DNA from: Sphingosinicella microcystinivorans
GTDB lineage: Bacteria; Pseudomonadota; Alphaproteobacteria; Sphingomonadales; Sphingomonadaceae
DNA length: 64,000 bases
Assembly (NCBI RefSeq): GCF_003634215.1
Contig: NZ_RBWX01000008.1
Coordinates: forward strand, 372,001 to 436,000
Reading direction: 5' to 3'
Shown here: piece by piece, positions 1 to 8,616 of the stretch
Numbering within the stretch: the stretch's first letter is position 1
Layout of the letters: the number at the start of each line of letters is the position of its first letter
Translations under genes and position numbers: made by a program
The notes under the pieces: model-generated
Databases searched by the model: none
What the model saw: only the letters and a program-made list of their open reading frames with translations
What the model was told of the DNA's origin: nothing

Positions 1-1286
1 TCCGCTATCCGATCGTCGATTTCTCGCTCGATCGCCGGTGGTCTGACGCGCTCTACACCGAATTTTCCGGCTACTGGAGCAATCCCAAGCTCAACAACAC
101 CGAAACCTACGCCGAGATCTGCCGCCAGCCCATGGGCTGTATCGATCCGGCAACGGGCGCAGCGATCGCGTTCGGCAAGGCGACCGGCCGCTCGATCCCT
201 TATCCCAACAAGGGCTTCGGCAAGAATTCGAAAGTCGGCGGCTTCCGTGAACTCGGCGTCAATCTCCGCAACACGCTCACGGTGAAGGACGTGGTCGAGG
301 TCGTCGGCGGCGTGCAGGTCGTGTCCTACAAGAACGACTCCGATCCGGTGTTCCCGGTCGGTGACGCTTCCACCACGATCACCGGTCTTTATGCGGATCT
401 GCGCCCGACGATCCCGTTCAGCCCCGACACGAAAATCTCGCTCGCCGCGCGTATCGATTTCGCCAAGGCGTTCGGTTCGAAAACGATCTGGAAATTCGGC
501 GTGCGTCAGCCGTTCGGGGATTTCTACATCCGTGCGAACGGCGGCACGTCCTACAGCACGCCGCGCAATACGGAGCTCTTCAACGAAAGCCCCACGCTCG
601 TCGGCAACCCCGACCTGAAGACCGAGGAAACCGAAACCTATAACGCCGCCGCCGGCTACACCCACACCTTCGGCAATTTCCAGGTGAGCGCCGAACTCGG
701 CTGGTTCACCACCGACATCACCAACCGTATCCAGACAACGTCGGGCCTGACGCCCAACACCTATTACAACAACGATCGCATCACCGAGATTCGCGGCCTC
801 ACCGCCGAACTCAACCTGGCGCTCGGCGAGAGCTGGTCGGCGAACGTCAGTTACACCAAGCAGCAGGCGCGTCTCGATGGCTCGAAGCTGCAGATCAACG
901 AAACGCCCGAATACATGATCCAGGGCACCGTCGCCTGGCACAGCCCGGGCCAGCGTTTCCACGTCACGCTCTATCCGCGCTATCAGGGGCCGGAATTTGC
1001 GACCGGCGGCGTCGGCGGCGCGCTCCGCCACAACTTCGGCAACTACTTCGTGATGAACGCCTCGCTCGGCGTATGGCTCGGCGAGGAGCGCGACCACCGC
1101 TTCACGGTCCGCGTCGTCAACGTCTTCGATAAATATTATGCGGAGCGTTACGGCTTCGGCAACATGCGCTTCAGCGAAGCCTTCGTCCGCGGCGAGATCA
1201 CGACGAGCAGCCCCGAATACTACTACGGCTACCCGTTCGAGGGCAAACCGCGCAGCGTCTACGTCTCCTACAGCACGAAGTTCTGA
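1..1286 (+). CDS. TonB-dependent receptor, C-terminal part (5' truncated by window)
   Basis: The reading frame is open from base 3 and the start lies upstream of the window. About 427 residues are visible. They consist of alternating amphipathic strands with aromatic-rich turns, the pattern of a 22-strand TonB receptor barrel. A typical receptor segment (LFNESPTLVGNPDLKTEE, where 'NPDLKPE' is the family hallmark) sits mid-way, and the protein ends in Phe, the usual outer-membrane barrel terminus. It would import a siderophore-like or other bulky substrate across the outer membrane using TonB/ExbBD energy. The next genes are a PhnDCE-type importer and a phospholipase C, so an organophosphorus substrate is possible, but that is inference. 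The plug domain and TonB box are not visible. Confidence 0.9.
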   Translation, partial: RYPIVDFSLDRRWSDALYTEFSGYWSNPKLNNTETYAEICRQPMGCIDPATGAAIAFGKATGRSIPYPNKGFGKNSKVGGFRELGVNLRNTLTVKDVVEVVGGVQVVSYKNDSDPVFPVGDASTTITGLYADLRPTIPFSPDTKISLAARIDFAKAFGSKTIWKFGVRQPFGDFYIRANGGTSYSTPRNTELFNESPTLVGNPDLKTEETETYNAAAGYTHTFGNFQVSAELGWFTTDITNRIQTTSGLTPNTYYNNDRITEIRGLTAELNLALGESWSANVSYTKQQARLDGSKLQINETPEYMIQGTVAWHSPGQRFHVTLYPRYQGPEFATGGVGGALRHNFGNYFVMNASLGVWLGEERDHRFTVRVVNVFDKYYAERYGFGNMRFSEAFVRGEITTSSPEYYYGYPFEGKPRSVYVSYSTKF

Positions 1287-1293
1287 GGGAGGG

Positions 1294-1331
1294 TGCGGGC
1301 TCGTTTCCCGGGTCAGCGAGATGAGCCCGCA
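1294..1331 (+). terminator. Intergenic stem-loop between receptor and phnD
   Basis: TGCGGGCTC at 1294-1302 is the exact reverse complement of GAGCCCGCA at 1323-1331. One G-U and one A-T pair extend the stem inward. No T-run follows, so this is a weak terminator candidate. It could equally be an RNA processing or mRNA-stability hairpin that sets receptor and transporter levels apart. Confidence 0.35.
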
Positions 1332-1393
1332 TCACGCACCTGTCACACGCGAATTCTAGGGACTCCGTTTTCAACACACCGATGGAGACTCGG

Positions 1394-2305
1394 ATGAGAC
1401 ACTGGCTGACGGCAGCATTGGCGACACTGGTCGGCATCGCATCGCCCGCGCTTGCGCAAACCGCGACAAAGCCGCTCACGGTCGTGCTCATCCCCGCTGA
1501 CGGCGGCACCGAAAGCGGCACGATCGCGGACTATCAGCCGGTGTTCAACGCCATATCGCGCAGCACGGGCATCAAATTCGATCTCAAGGTCGCGCAAAGC
1601 TACGGCGCCGTTGTGGAGGCGATGTGCGGCGGCCGCGCCGATGTCGCCTTCATGGGGCCGGTCACTTACCTCCAGGCGCGGAAGCGCGGCTGCGCGAAGC
1701 TGCTCGCGGTCGGCGTCGAAAACGGCCAGTCCGTCTATTACGCCGGTTTCTTCGCGCGCAAGGATGCCCCCTTCAAAAGCGTGAAGGATCTGCGCGGCAA
1801 GCGCGTCGCATTCGGCGACGTCAATTCCGCGTCCTCGTTCGTCTTCCCGATGGCGATGGTCATCGAGGCGGGCCTCGATCCCGTTCACGATCTCGGCGAA
1901 ATCCGCATGGCGGGCAGCCACGTGAACAGCCTTGCCGCGCTGGTGCAGGGCCGCGTCGATGCCGCTGCGCTCTCATTCGATTCCTATGAGAAGGCGGTGC
2001 GGCAGGGCGCGGTCGATCCGAAGAAGTTCAAGGTGATCGCGAAGAGCAGCCCGATCCCCTATCCGCCGATCGCTGTGAACAGCCGCCTGGCGCCGAAGCT
2101 GCAGGCGAAACTCCGCGCCGCGTTCGCCGACATCGCGCACGCCCCCGGCATGACACCCGAGATGATCCGCGGCTACGGCGGCAAACGCATCGACGGCTAC
2201 GACGTGAAATTCCCGGCATCGAAGTTCAACGTCGCCGCATCGCGCATGGCGCTCGTCAACGACGATCTCAAAAGCCGTATCCTCACCAAATCGGCGAACC
2301 GCTGA
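1394..2305 (+). CDS. phnD: PhnD-type phosphonate/phosphite ABC transporter substrate-binding protein
   Basis: A 303-residue periplasmic binding protein with a Sec signal (MRHWLTAALATLVG, cleavage after ALAQ). It resembles the PhnD/PtxB family: an N-terminal lobe with 'SYGAVVEAMCGGRADVAFMGP', then 'GFFARKDAPFKSVKDLRGK' and 'FGDVNSASSFVFP', the segments that line the ligand cleft in this family. It captures a phosphorus oxyanion (phosphonate, phosphite or a phosphate ester) and delivers it to PhnE/PhnC. I chose the ATG at 1394 because GGAG lies 6 nt upstream; an ATG four codons earlier lacks a ribosome site. phnC follows after 2 nt, so the three genes are one operon. The true ligand cannot be read from sequence. 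Confidence 0.88.
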   Translation: MRHWLTAALATLVGIASPALAQTATKPLTVVLIPADGGTESGTIADYQPVFNAISRSTGIKFDLKVAQSYGAVVEAMCGGRADVAFMGPVTYLQARKRGCAKLLAVGVENGQSVYYAGFFARKDAPFKSVKDLRGKRVAFGDVNSASSFVFPMAMVIEAGLDPVHDLGEIRMAGSHVNSLAALVQGRVDAAALSFDSYEKAVRQGAVDPKKFKVIAKSSPIPYPPIAVNSRLAPKLQAKLRAAFADIAHAPGMTPEMIRGYGGKRIDGYDVKFPASKFNVAASRMALVNDDLKSRILTKSANR

Positions 2306-2307
2306 AA

Positions 2308-3087
2308 ATGGACGCGCCCGCGATCAGCTTCCGCAAGATCGGCAAGCGCTACCCGGACGGCACGCGCGCGCTCGATGATGTCTCGCTCGATGTTCCGCGC
2401 GGCCAGTTCTGCGTGCTGCTCGGCCCATCGGGCGCGGGCAAGTCGACGCTGCTGCGCATGGCGAACCGCCTCGCCGAGCCGACCGAGGGCCGCGTCATCA
2501 TCGAAGGCCGCGATCTCACGCCGCGCACGATGAAACCCATCCGTCGCCGCATCGGCATGATCCATCAGAGCTTCAATCTCGTCGGCCGCCTCAGCGTCGC
2601 GGCGAACATCATGACTGGCGCGCTCCCTGCGCTCGGCCCGGCGCGCGTGCTCGCCGGTCTCTTCCCGGACGCGCTGAAGACGAAGGCGTGTATGCTCGCG
2701 GCTTCCGTCGGCCTCGACCCCGCGCACATGAGCCGCCGGGCGGACAGTCTTTCGGGCGGGCAGCAGCAACGCGTCGGCATCGCGCGCGCGTTCATGCTGG
2801 ACCCCGCCATTGTGCTTGCGGACGAACCCGTCGCCAGCCTCGATCCGCGCATCAGCAGCGATATTCTCGCGCTCATCCGCGATCAGGCGCGCGTGCGCGG
2901 CGCAACCGTGCTGTGCAGTCTCCACCAGATCGAACTCGCGCGCACCTTCGCGGACCGCATCGTCGCACTGCGCCACGGGCGGCTCGTCTTCGACGGCACC
3001 CCCGCCGAACTCGACCGCAACGCGATCCGCGCGATCTACGGAGAGGCGGGGCCGGTCCCCATCGCCAGCGGAGGGCTCGCGGCATGA
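2308..3087 (+). CDS. phnC: PhnC-type phosphonate ABC transporter ATP-binding protein
   Basis: A 259-residue ABC ATPase with Walker A GPSGAGKS at residues 39-46, Q-loop 'IHQSFNL', signature LSGGQQQR, Walker B 'IVLADEP' and a switch His in 'CSLHQIE'. The 'GRLSVAANIMTGAL' stretch after the Q-loop and the 'ELARTFADRIVALRHGRLVFDG' end are typical of PhnC. It powers import through PhnE on the cytoplasmic face. It starts 2 nt after phnD with no separate ribosome site visible, suggesting coupled translation, and its TGA overlaps the phnE ATG by 4 nt. Confidence 0.92.
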   Translation: MDAPAISFRKIGKRYPDGTRALDDVSLDVPRGQFCVLLGPSGAGKSTLLRMANRLAEPTEGRVIIEGRDLTPRTMKPIRRRIGMIHQSFNLVGRLSVAANIMTGALPALGPARVLAGLFPDALKTKACMLAASVGLDPAHMSRRADSLSGGQQQRVGIARAFMLDPAIVLADEPVASLDPRISSDILALIRDQARVRGATVLCSLHQIELARTFADRIVALRHGRLVFDGTPAELDRNAIRAIYGEAGPVPIASGGLAA

Positions 3088-4076
3088 ACAGCGCCGCCTG
3101 GAATTATCCGGCCCCGTTCGGAACCCGCACGGTCGCCATCGTCATCATGGCGTTCGCATTGCTCTGGATCACCGGCCAGCGCGTCGAAATGGGACGCATG
3201 ATTTCGATGACCGGCGAGGCCGCGCTTGCCGCGGTCGGCATCGTGCCGGAATCGGAAGTCGCCGACGGTTTCGGCGCGGTCGCGGGTAAGCTGTTTCCAC
3301 TGCAAATCTCCACGCGCACCGAAGTGAGCCGGATCGAGAATTTCGATCCCCGGCATCTGCCCCCCTTCGCACGCATCGAAACTGCGGAAACCACGACGCA
3401 GGCGCTCAATCCCGATACGCTTGAGATGGAGCCGCACACCGAACGCACCACGGTTCTCGTCGAGCCTGTGGGCTATCTCGTCCACGTCGCCGCGAAGATG
3501 CTGGAAACGCTCGAGATCGCACTGTGGGGCACCGTGATCGCGATCCTCGTCGGCTTTCCGCTCGCGCTCGGCGCAGCGCGTAACATCACGCATTCGCCCG
3601 CGCTGCGCGGCGTCGCGGGCGCGGCGATCAGCCTGCTGCGCTCGATCCCCGAGATGATCAGCGCGCTGTTCCTCGTCATCGCCTACGGCTTCGGGCCGAT
3701 CGCGGGCATCCTCGCGCTCGCCTTCTACGGCGCGGGTTATCTCGGCAAGGTCTACGCCGAAGACATGGAAGGGCTGGACCCGCGCCCGCAGGAAGCGCTC
3801 GCGGCCGGCGGCGCCAACATGCTCGCGCAGCTTCGCTGGGCTGTGTTGCCGCAGGCGATGCCGCGCTTCATCGCCGCCGCGCTTTATGTGCTCGATCGCA
3901 ACATGCGCATGGCGACCGTTATCGGCATCGTCGGCGCGGGCGGCATCGGGCAGGAACTGAAAGGCCGCTACGACATGTACGACTACGGCCATGTCGGCAC
4001 GATCCTCGTCGTTATTTTCCTCGTGGTTTTCCTCCTCGACCGGGCGGCCGCGCACCTGCGCCGCGCGGCGCTCTGA
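3084..4076 (+). CDS. phnE: PhnE-type phosphonate ABC transporter permease with enlarged N-terminal periplasmic segment
   Basis: A 330-residue inner-membrane permease. Transmembrane helix 1 is near residues 15-31. A hydrophilic segment of about 95 residues (33-128) follows before the conserved permease core from about residue 135, with 'TLEIALWGTVIAILVGFPL', 'SLLRSIPEM' and the EAA loop 'EALAAGGANMLAQLRWAVLPQ'. The GIVGAGGIGQEL motif near the end is characteristic of PhnE. Simple family members lack so long an insert. The ATG at 3084 overlaps the phnC stop as ATGA, so an in-frame open stretch further upstream is not coding. It forms the channel with PhnC and receives ligand from PhnD. Confidence 0.9.
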   Translation: MNSAAWNYPAPFGTRTVAIVIMAFALLWITGQRVEMGRMISMTGEAALAAVGIVPESEVADGFGAVAGKLFPLQISTRTEVSRIENFDPRHLPPFARIETAETTTQALNPDTLEMEPHTERTTVLVEPVGYLVHVAAKMLETLEIALWGTVIAILVGFPLALGAARNITHSPALRGVAGAAISLLRSIPEMISALFLVIAYGFGPIAGILALAFYGAGYLGKVYAEDMEGLDPRPQEALAAGGANMLAQLRWAVLPQAMPRFIAAALYVLDRNMRMATVIGIVGAGGIGQELKGRYDMYDYGHVGTILVVIFLVVFLLDRAAAHLRRAAL

Positions 4077-4098
4077 CCCCTCAAATGAAAGGCGCACG

Positions 4099-6162
4099 AT
4101 GACCGACACCAGCCGCCGCAATTTCCTCCGCACCGCCGCAGCCGGCGCCGCGCTCTCCGCGCTTCCGGCCAGCATCGCGCGCGCCATGGCGATCGCCCCC
4201 GCGCGCGTCACGGGCACGATCAAGGACGTGCAGCACATCGTCATCCTGATGCAGGAGAACCGCTCCTTCGATCATTATTTCGGCACGATGCGCGGCGTGC
4301 GCGGCTTCGGCGATCGTCATCCGATCCCGATGCGCGGCGACCGCACCGTCTGGCAGCAGTCGGACGGCAAGCGCGAGCTTCCGCCCTACCATCTCGACAC
4401 GAAGACCACCGATGCGCTGAAGGTGCCCGGCACGCCGCACAGCTTTTCTGACGCGCAGGCCGCGTGGAGCCAGGGCCGTTTCGGCGAATGGCCGCGCTAC
4501 AAGAACCCCTATTCGATGGGCTATTACCGGCGCGAGGACATTCCCTTCCAGTTCGCGCTCGCCGAGAATTTCACGATCTGCGACGCCTATCACTGCTCCG
4601 TGACATCCGGCACCGATCCCAACCGCATCGTGTTCTGGACCGGCGCAAACTTCGATCCGCAGGCGGTCGCGAAGGGCGAGAATTGCACCGATGTGAATTC
4701 GGAGCCGAACAACCTCCGCTGCTGGGTGAAGGGCGCGCTCCCGTCGCCGGGCTACACCTATCAGGGCAATGCGCTCACCTGGCCGACGATCCCCGACGTG
4801 CTGCAGGATGCCGGCATCGATTGGCGCATCTATCAGGATCCGAACGACAACTGGACGGGCGCGATGCACGGCTGTCTCGGTTCGCAGAGCTTCCGCGACG
4901 CGAAGCCGGGCTCCGAACTCTACAAGCGCGGCATGAGCGAATACACGCTGCTCCAGCTCGCGGACGATGTGAAGAACGGCACACTCCCCGCCGTCTCGTG
5001 GGTCTTGCCGCCCAAGGAATGGTCCGAGCATCCGAGCGCCTCGACGCCGCTGCAGGGCGCCGAATTCACCGCGATGGTCCTCGATGCGCTGACATCGAAC
5101 CCCGAAGTCTGGGCGAAGACGGCCTTCTTCCTCACCTTCGACGAGAACGACGGCCAGTTCGACCACGTGCCGCCCGCCGCGCCGCCGTCCTACGATGTGG
5201 AGGGGAATCTCTGCGGCAAGACGACGATGCCGATCGCCGGACATTATTTCAACGACACCGCCGGCAAATATACCGACCCCACCGACGACATCAGCGGCAA
5301 GGTCCGCCCGTGGGCGATGGGGCCGCGCGTGCCGATGTACGTCGTCTCGCCGTGGAGCCGGGGCGGCTGGGTCACGTCCGAAGTGATGGACCACACCTCG
5401 ATCGGCCAGTTCCTCGAAAAGCGCTTCGACATCACGATCCCCGCCATCAGCCCGTGGCACCGCGCGGTGAGCGGCGATCTGACCTCGGCGTTCGATTTCG
5501 CCGCGCCGACGGACACGAGCTTCCCGCCGCTGCCGCCGGTGACGGGCGCCTCGGGCGTCGTCCTCGCGCACATGCAGCGCCCGAAGATCATGCCGCCGGA
5601 AACCCCGCAGCCGCTCTGGCAGGAGGCGGGCACGCGCCCCTCGCGCGCGCTGCCCTACGAACTCCACGCCGACATGCGCGTCGATGCGAAGCGCCGCGCC
5701 GTCACGGTCGATTTCGCGAACACGGGCACGGCGGGCGCCGTGTTCCACGTCTACGACAAGCTGAACCTCGACCGCATCCCGCGCCGCTACACCGTGGAAG
5801 CCGGCAAGCGCCTTTCCGACGACTGGGCGGTGGAAGCGGACGGGTCATTCGATCTCTGGCTGATCGGCCCGAACGGCTTCGTGCGCGCAATCAAAGGCTC
5901 GCTCGCGCAAAACGCCGCGCCGCCCATCGTGACGGCACGCTACGACCGCAAAGGCCCGGCGCTGAAACTCACGTCACGCGGCGAAGGCACGCTGCGCAGC
6001 GAACACTACGGAGCCGTGTCACAGCCGCTGAAAGCCGCCCACGTCTGGTCCGCGAAAGACTCGCAAGGCTGGTACGATCTCACCGTCACCGCCCCCGGCT
6101 TCGAGCAGCGCTTCGCGGGCCGCATCGAAACCGGCCGTCACAGCATCAGCGATCCGGCCTAG
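4099..6162 (+). CDS. Tat-exported phospholipase C (phosphocholine-specific/AcpA-like phosphoesterase)
   Basis: A 687-residue secreted enzyme. The N-terminus carries a twin-arginine signal (SRRNFLR at residues 5-11, then a hydrophobic stretch and ARA). Next comes the bacterial phosphoesterase domain with its hallmark 'IVILMQENRSFDHYFGT', followed by 'FDENDGQFDHVPP' and 'MDHTSIGQFLEKRF', which hold metal and active-site residues. The last 130 residues look like the beta-sandwich domain repeated at the C-terminus of PlcN/PlcH-type enzymes. It hydrolyses phospholipid headgroups outside the cytoplasm, yielding phosphate esters. It lies 22 nt after phnE and probably belongs to the same phosphorus-scavenging operon. 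Its TAG interlocks with the stop of the convergent gene (CTAG). Confidence 0.9.
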   Translation: MTDTSRRNFLRTAAAGAALSALPASIARAMAIAPARVTGTIKDVQHIVILMQENRSFDHYFGTMRGVRGFGDRHPIPMRGDRTVWQQSDGKRELPPYHLDTKTTDALKVPGTPHSFSDAQAAWSQGRFGEWPRYKNPYSMGYYRREDIPFQFALAENFTICDAYHCSVTSGTDPNRIVFWTGANFDPQAVAKGENCTDVNSEPNNLRCWVKGALPSPGYTYQGNALTWPTIPDVLQDAGIDWRIYQDPNDNWTGAMHGCLGSQSFRDAKPGSELYKRGMSEYTLLQLADDVKNGTLPAVSWVLPPKEWSEHPSASTPLQGAEFTAMVLDALTSNPEVWAKTAFFLTFDENDGQFDHVPPAAPPSYDVEGNLCGKTTMPIAGHYFNDTAGKYTDPTDDISGKVRPWAMGPRVPMYVVSPWSRGGWVTSEVMDHTSIGQFLEKRFDITIPAISPWHRAVSGDLTSAFDFAAPTDTSFPPLPPVTGASGVVLAHMQRPKIMPPETPQPLWQEAGTRPSRALPYELHADMRVDAKRRAVTVDFANTGTAGAVFHVYDKLNLDRIPRRYTVEAGKRLSDDWAVEADGSFDLWLIGPNGFVRAIKGSLAQNAAPPIVTARYDRKGPALKLTSRGEGTLRSEHYGAVSQPLKAAHVWSAKDSQGWYDLTVTAPGFEQRFAGRIETGRHSISDPA

Positions 6163-8486
6163 AGGAACAGCTCCGCCGCCGCCTCCACGATCGCATCCGC
6201 GTTCAGGCGGTGGATGCGATAGGTGTCCGCAAGGTTGCCGGTCTGCCCGAAGCGATCGACGCCGAGCGGGCTGACGCGGTGGCCGCGCACGCCGCCGATC
6301 CACGACAGCGCCGCCGGAGACCCGTCGAGCACCGTCACCAGCCCCGCGTTCGGCGCGAGCGTGCCGAGCAGCGTTTCGATGTGCGACGCCTCCCGCCCGC
6401 GCCCCTGCCAGCGCGCCGCGCGCGCCGCGCTCCAGTCGCGGTGCAGCAGCGTCGGCGAGGTGACCGCGAGCAGCCCGAGCCCCGGCAGGTCCGCCTCCAG
6501 CAGTTCCCACGCCGCGATCGCATCGGGCATCACCGCGCCCATCGCCACGACCGCCGCCTCGCTGCCTTCCGCCGGCTGCCGCAGCCAGTAGGCGCCCTTC
6601 AGCGCATCTGCCTGCCACGCGTCGTCCTCGCGCCGCGCCTGCAGGATGGTGCGCGTCGTCAGGCGGAAATAGATCGATCCGCCGTCCGCTGCTTGCATGT
6701 GGCGGAAACCGTGTTCCATCATCAGCGCGAGTTCGTCGGCGAATGCAGGCTCGTAGTGCGTCAGCCCCGGCTGCCCCATCGCGATCAGCGGCGGGTTGAT
6801 CGATTGGTGCGCGCCGCCTTCCGGCCCCAGCGTCACGCCCGACGGCGTCGCCACCAGCATGAAGCGCGCGTCCTGATAGCAGGCGTAGTTCAGCGCATCG
6901 AGCCCGCGCGCGATGAAGGGATCATACACCGTCCCCACCGGCATCAGCTGTTCCCCGAACAGGTCGCCCGCCAGCCCGAGCGCGCCGAGCACGAGGAACA
7001 GGTTGTTCTCCGCAATGCCGAGTTCGATGTGCTGCCCGGCAGGCGCGCCGGACCATTTCTGCGCCGATGGAATCTTCGCCTTCTGGAACACGTCGGCAAG
7101 GTCCTGCCGCCGGAACAGTCCGCGCTGGTTCACCCAGCCGCCGAGGTTCGTGGAGACCGTCACGTCGGGCGACGTCGTCACGATCCGCGCGGCGAGCGGA
7201 TGGCCCGATTTCGCCAGCTCGAACAGGATCTTCCCGAATGCCGCCTGCGTCGATTGCTCCGCCTCGCGCGGCGCTTCCAGCGTCGGCACGGGCACGGAAT
7301 CGATCGGCCGCGCGTCCTTCTGCTGGCGGATCGGCGCCGCCTCCAGCATCGCCTTCGCCGCCGCCGCAGCATTGCCGCCAAGCCCCGCCCACGGCTCCCA
7401 CTCCTCGCCCTCGGCGATGCCGAGCCGCCCGCGCAGCTCCGCGATCTGCCCCGGCGTCATCAGCCCGGAATGGTTGTCCTTGTGCCCCGCGAGCGGCAGG
7501 CCATAGCCCTTGATCGTATAGGCGATGAACAGCGTCGGCCGGTCGTCCTGCGCCCCGTCGAACGCGTCTTTCAGCGATTCGAGGCAATGCCCGCCGAGGT
7601 TCGTCATCAGCTCCGCGAGCGCCGCATCGTCGCGCTTGCCAAGCAGCGCCTTCACGCCGCGCACGCTGCCGATGTCCGCCTCCAGCCGCGCGCGCCACGC
7701 CGCGCCGCCCTGGTAGGTGAGCGCCGCATATTCGGCGTTCGGGCAATTGTCGATCCAGTCCGCGAGCGCCTGCCCGCCCGGCTCCTTGAACGCCGCGCGC
7801 TGGTGCCGCCCGTGCTTCAGCGTCACGACGCGCCAGCCGCAGGTTTCGAAGATGTCGTCGAAGCGGCGGAACATCCGGTCGGCGGTCGTCGCGTCCAGCG
7901 ACTGCCGGTTATAATCCACGATCCACCAGCAGTTGCGGATATCGTGCTTGTACGCCTCGATCAGGCATTCATAGATATTGCCCTCGTCGAGTTCCGCGTC
8001 GCCCATCAGCGCGATCATGCGACCGGTATCCGCGTCCGCCATCAGCCCGTGCGCGACCATATAGTCCTGCACAAGGCTCGCGAACGCCGTGATCGCGACG
8101 CCGAGCCCCACCGATCCGGTCGAGAAATCCACCGGGATCACGTCCTTGGTACGCGATGGGTAGGACTGCACGCCGCCAAGCCCCCGGAACGCCTTCAGCT
8201 TGTCGAGGCCCTCGTTCCCCAGCATGTAGTGGATCGCGTGGAGCAGCGGCCCCGCGTGCGGCTTCACCGCCACGCGGTCGTTCGGCCCCAGCGCATGGAA
8301 ATACAGCGCCGCCATGATCGCGCTCATCGAAGCGCAGCTCGCCTGATGCCCGCCCACCTTGATGCCGTCCACGTTCTCGCGGATGTGGTTCGCGTTGTGG
8401 ATCGTCCACGCCGCCAGCCAGCGCAGCCGCGTCTCCAGGTCTTCGAGCGTGCTCACCGTATCGGGGCTGGAAACCGTCACTGCCAT
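6159..8486 (-). CDS. Homodimeric 2-oxoacid dehydrogenase E1 / transketolase-like enzyme (MdeB-like)
   Basis: A 775-residue thiamine-diphosphate enzyme. The N-terminal part has 'ALMGDAELDEGNIYECLIEA' (the ThDP-Mg GDA motif) and the C-terminal part has a transketolase pyrimidine-binding region ('IELGIAENNLFLVLGALGL') and 'SPLGVDRFGQTG'. The layout matches homodimeric AceE-type E1 enzymes, and the protein most resembles MdeB, the 2-oxobutyrate dehydrogenase E1 linked to methionine gamma-lyase in Pseudomonas. It would decarboxylate a 2-oxoacid from amino-acid catabolism. The start at 8486 has GGAG 8 nt upstream; an ATG 33 nt earlier is less likely. It is divergent from an Lrp regulator, as in mdeR-mdeBA, but no methionine lyase, E2 or E3 gene is nearby. 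Substrate is inference. Confidence 0.75.
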   Translation of the reverse strand: MAVTVSSPDTVSTLEDLETRLRWLAAWTIHNANHIRENVDGIKVGGHQASCASMSAIMAALYFHALGPNDRVAVKPHAGPLLHAIHYMLGNEGLDKLKAFRGLGGVQSYPSRTKDVIPVDFSTGSVGLGVAITAFASLVQDYMVAHGLMADADTGRMIALMGDAELDEGNIYECLIEAYKHDIRNCWWIVDYNRQSLDATTADRMFRRFDDIFETCGWRVVTLKHGRHQRAAFKEPGGQALADWIDNCPNAEYAALTYQGGAAWRARLEADIGSVRGVKALLGKRDDAALAELMTNLGGHCLESLKDAFDGAQDDRPTLFIAYTIKGYGLPLAGHKDNHSGLMTPGQIAELRGRLGIAEGEEWEPWAGLGGNAAAAAKAMLEAAPIRQQKDARPIDSVPVPTLEAPREAEQSTQAAFGKILFELAKSGHPLAARIVTTSPDVTVSTNLGGWVNQRGLFRRQDLADVFQKAKIPSAQKWSGAPAGQHIELGIAENNLFLVLGALGLAGDLFGEQLMPVGTVYDPFIARGLDALNYACYQDARFMLVATPSGVTLGPEGGAHQSINPPLIAMGQPGLTHYEPAFADELALMMEHGFRHMQAADGGSIYFRLTTRTILQARREDDAWQADALKGAYWLRQPAEGSEAAVVAMGAVMPDAIAAWELLEADLPGLGLLAVTSPTLLHRDWSAARAARWQGRGREASHIETLLGTLAPNAGLVTVLDGSPAALSWIGGVRGHRVSPLGVDRFGQTGNLADTYRIHRLNADAIVEAAAELFL

Positions 8487-8572
8487 CTGTCTTGCTCCGC
8501 GATTGTGCGAGCGGACCATATATTACGCCTGCCCGCGCGCGGTCCTTGCGAAATGGGGTCGACAGACCAAGT

Positions 8573-8598
8573 GTTTTGGCAGAAACGATTGCCGGAAA
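8573..8598. promoter_or_regulatory. Candidate Lrp/AsnC operator in divergent promoter region
   Basis: The 130-bp gap between the MdeB-like gene and the Lrp-type gene holds an imperfect dyad, TTTTGGCA then 8 nt then TGCCGGAAA (8574-8598). Lrp-family regulators commonly bind such dyads in divergent intergenic regions and regulate both themselves and the neighbour. The match is short and untested. Confidence 0.25.
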
Positions 8599-8616
8599 CC
8601 GTCAGGAAGCAATTTT

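Noticed and set aside
1340-1357. Possible Pho box before phnD
   Set aside because: Only one half-site (CTGTCAC) is seen; no second half at the expected 11-bp spacing.
4081-5748. 555-codon minus-strand open frame over the phospholipase gene
   Set aside because: Arg/His-rich antisense frame; the plus-strand gene has a Tat signal and catalytic motifs.
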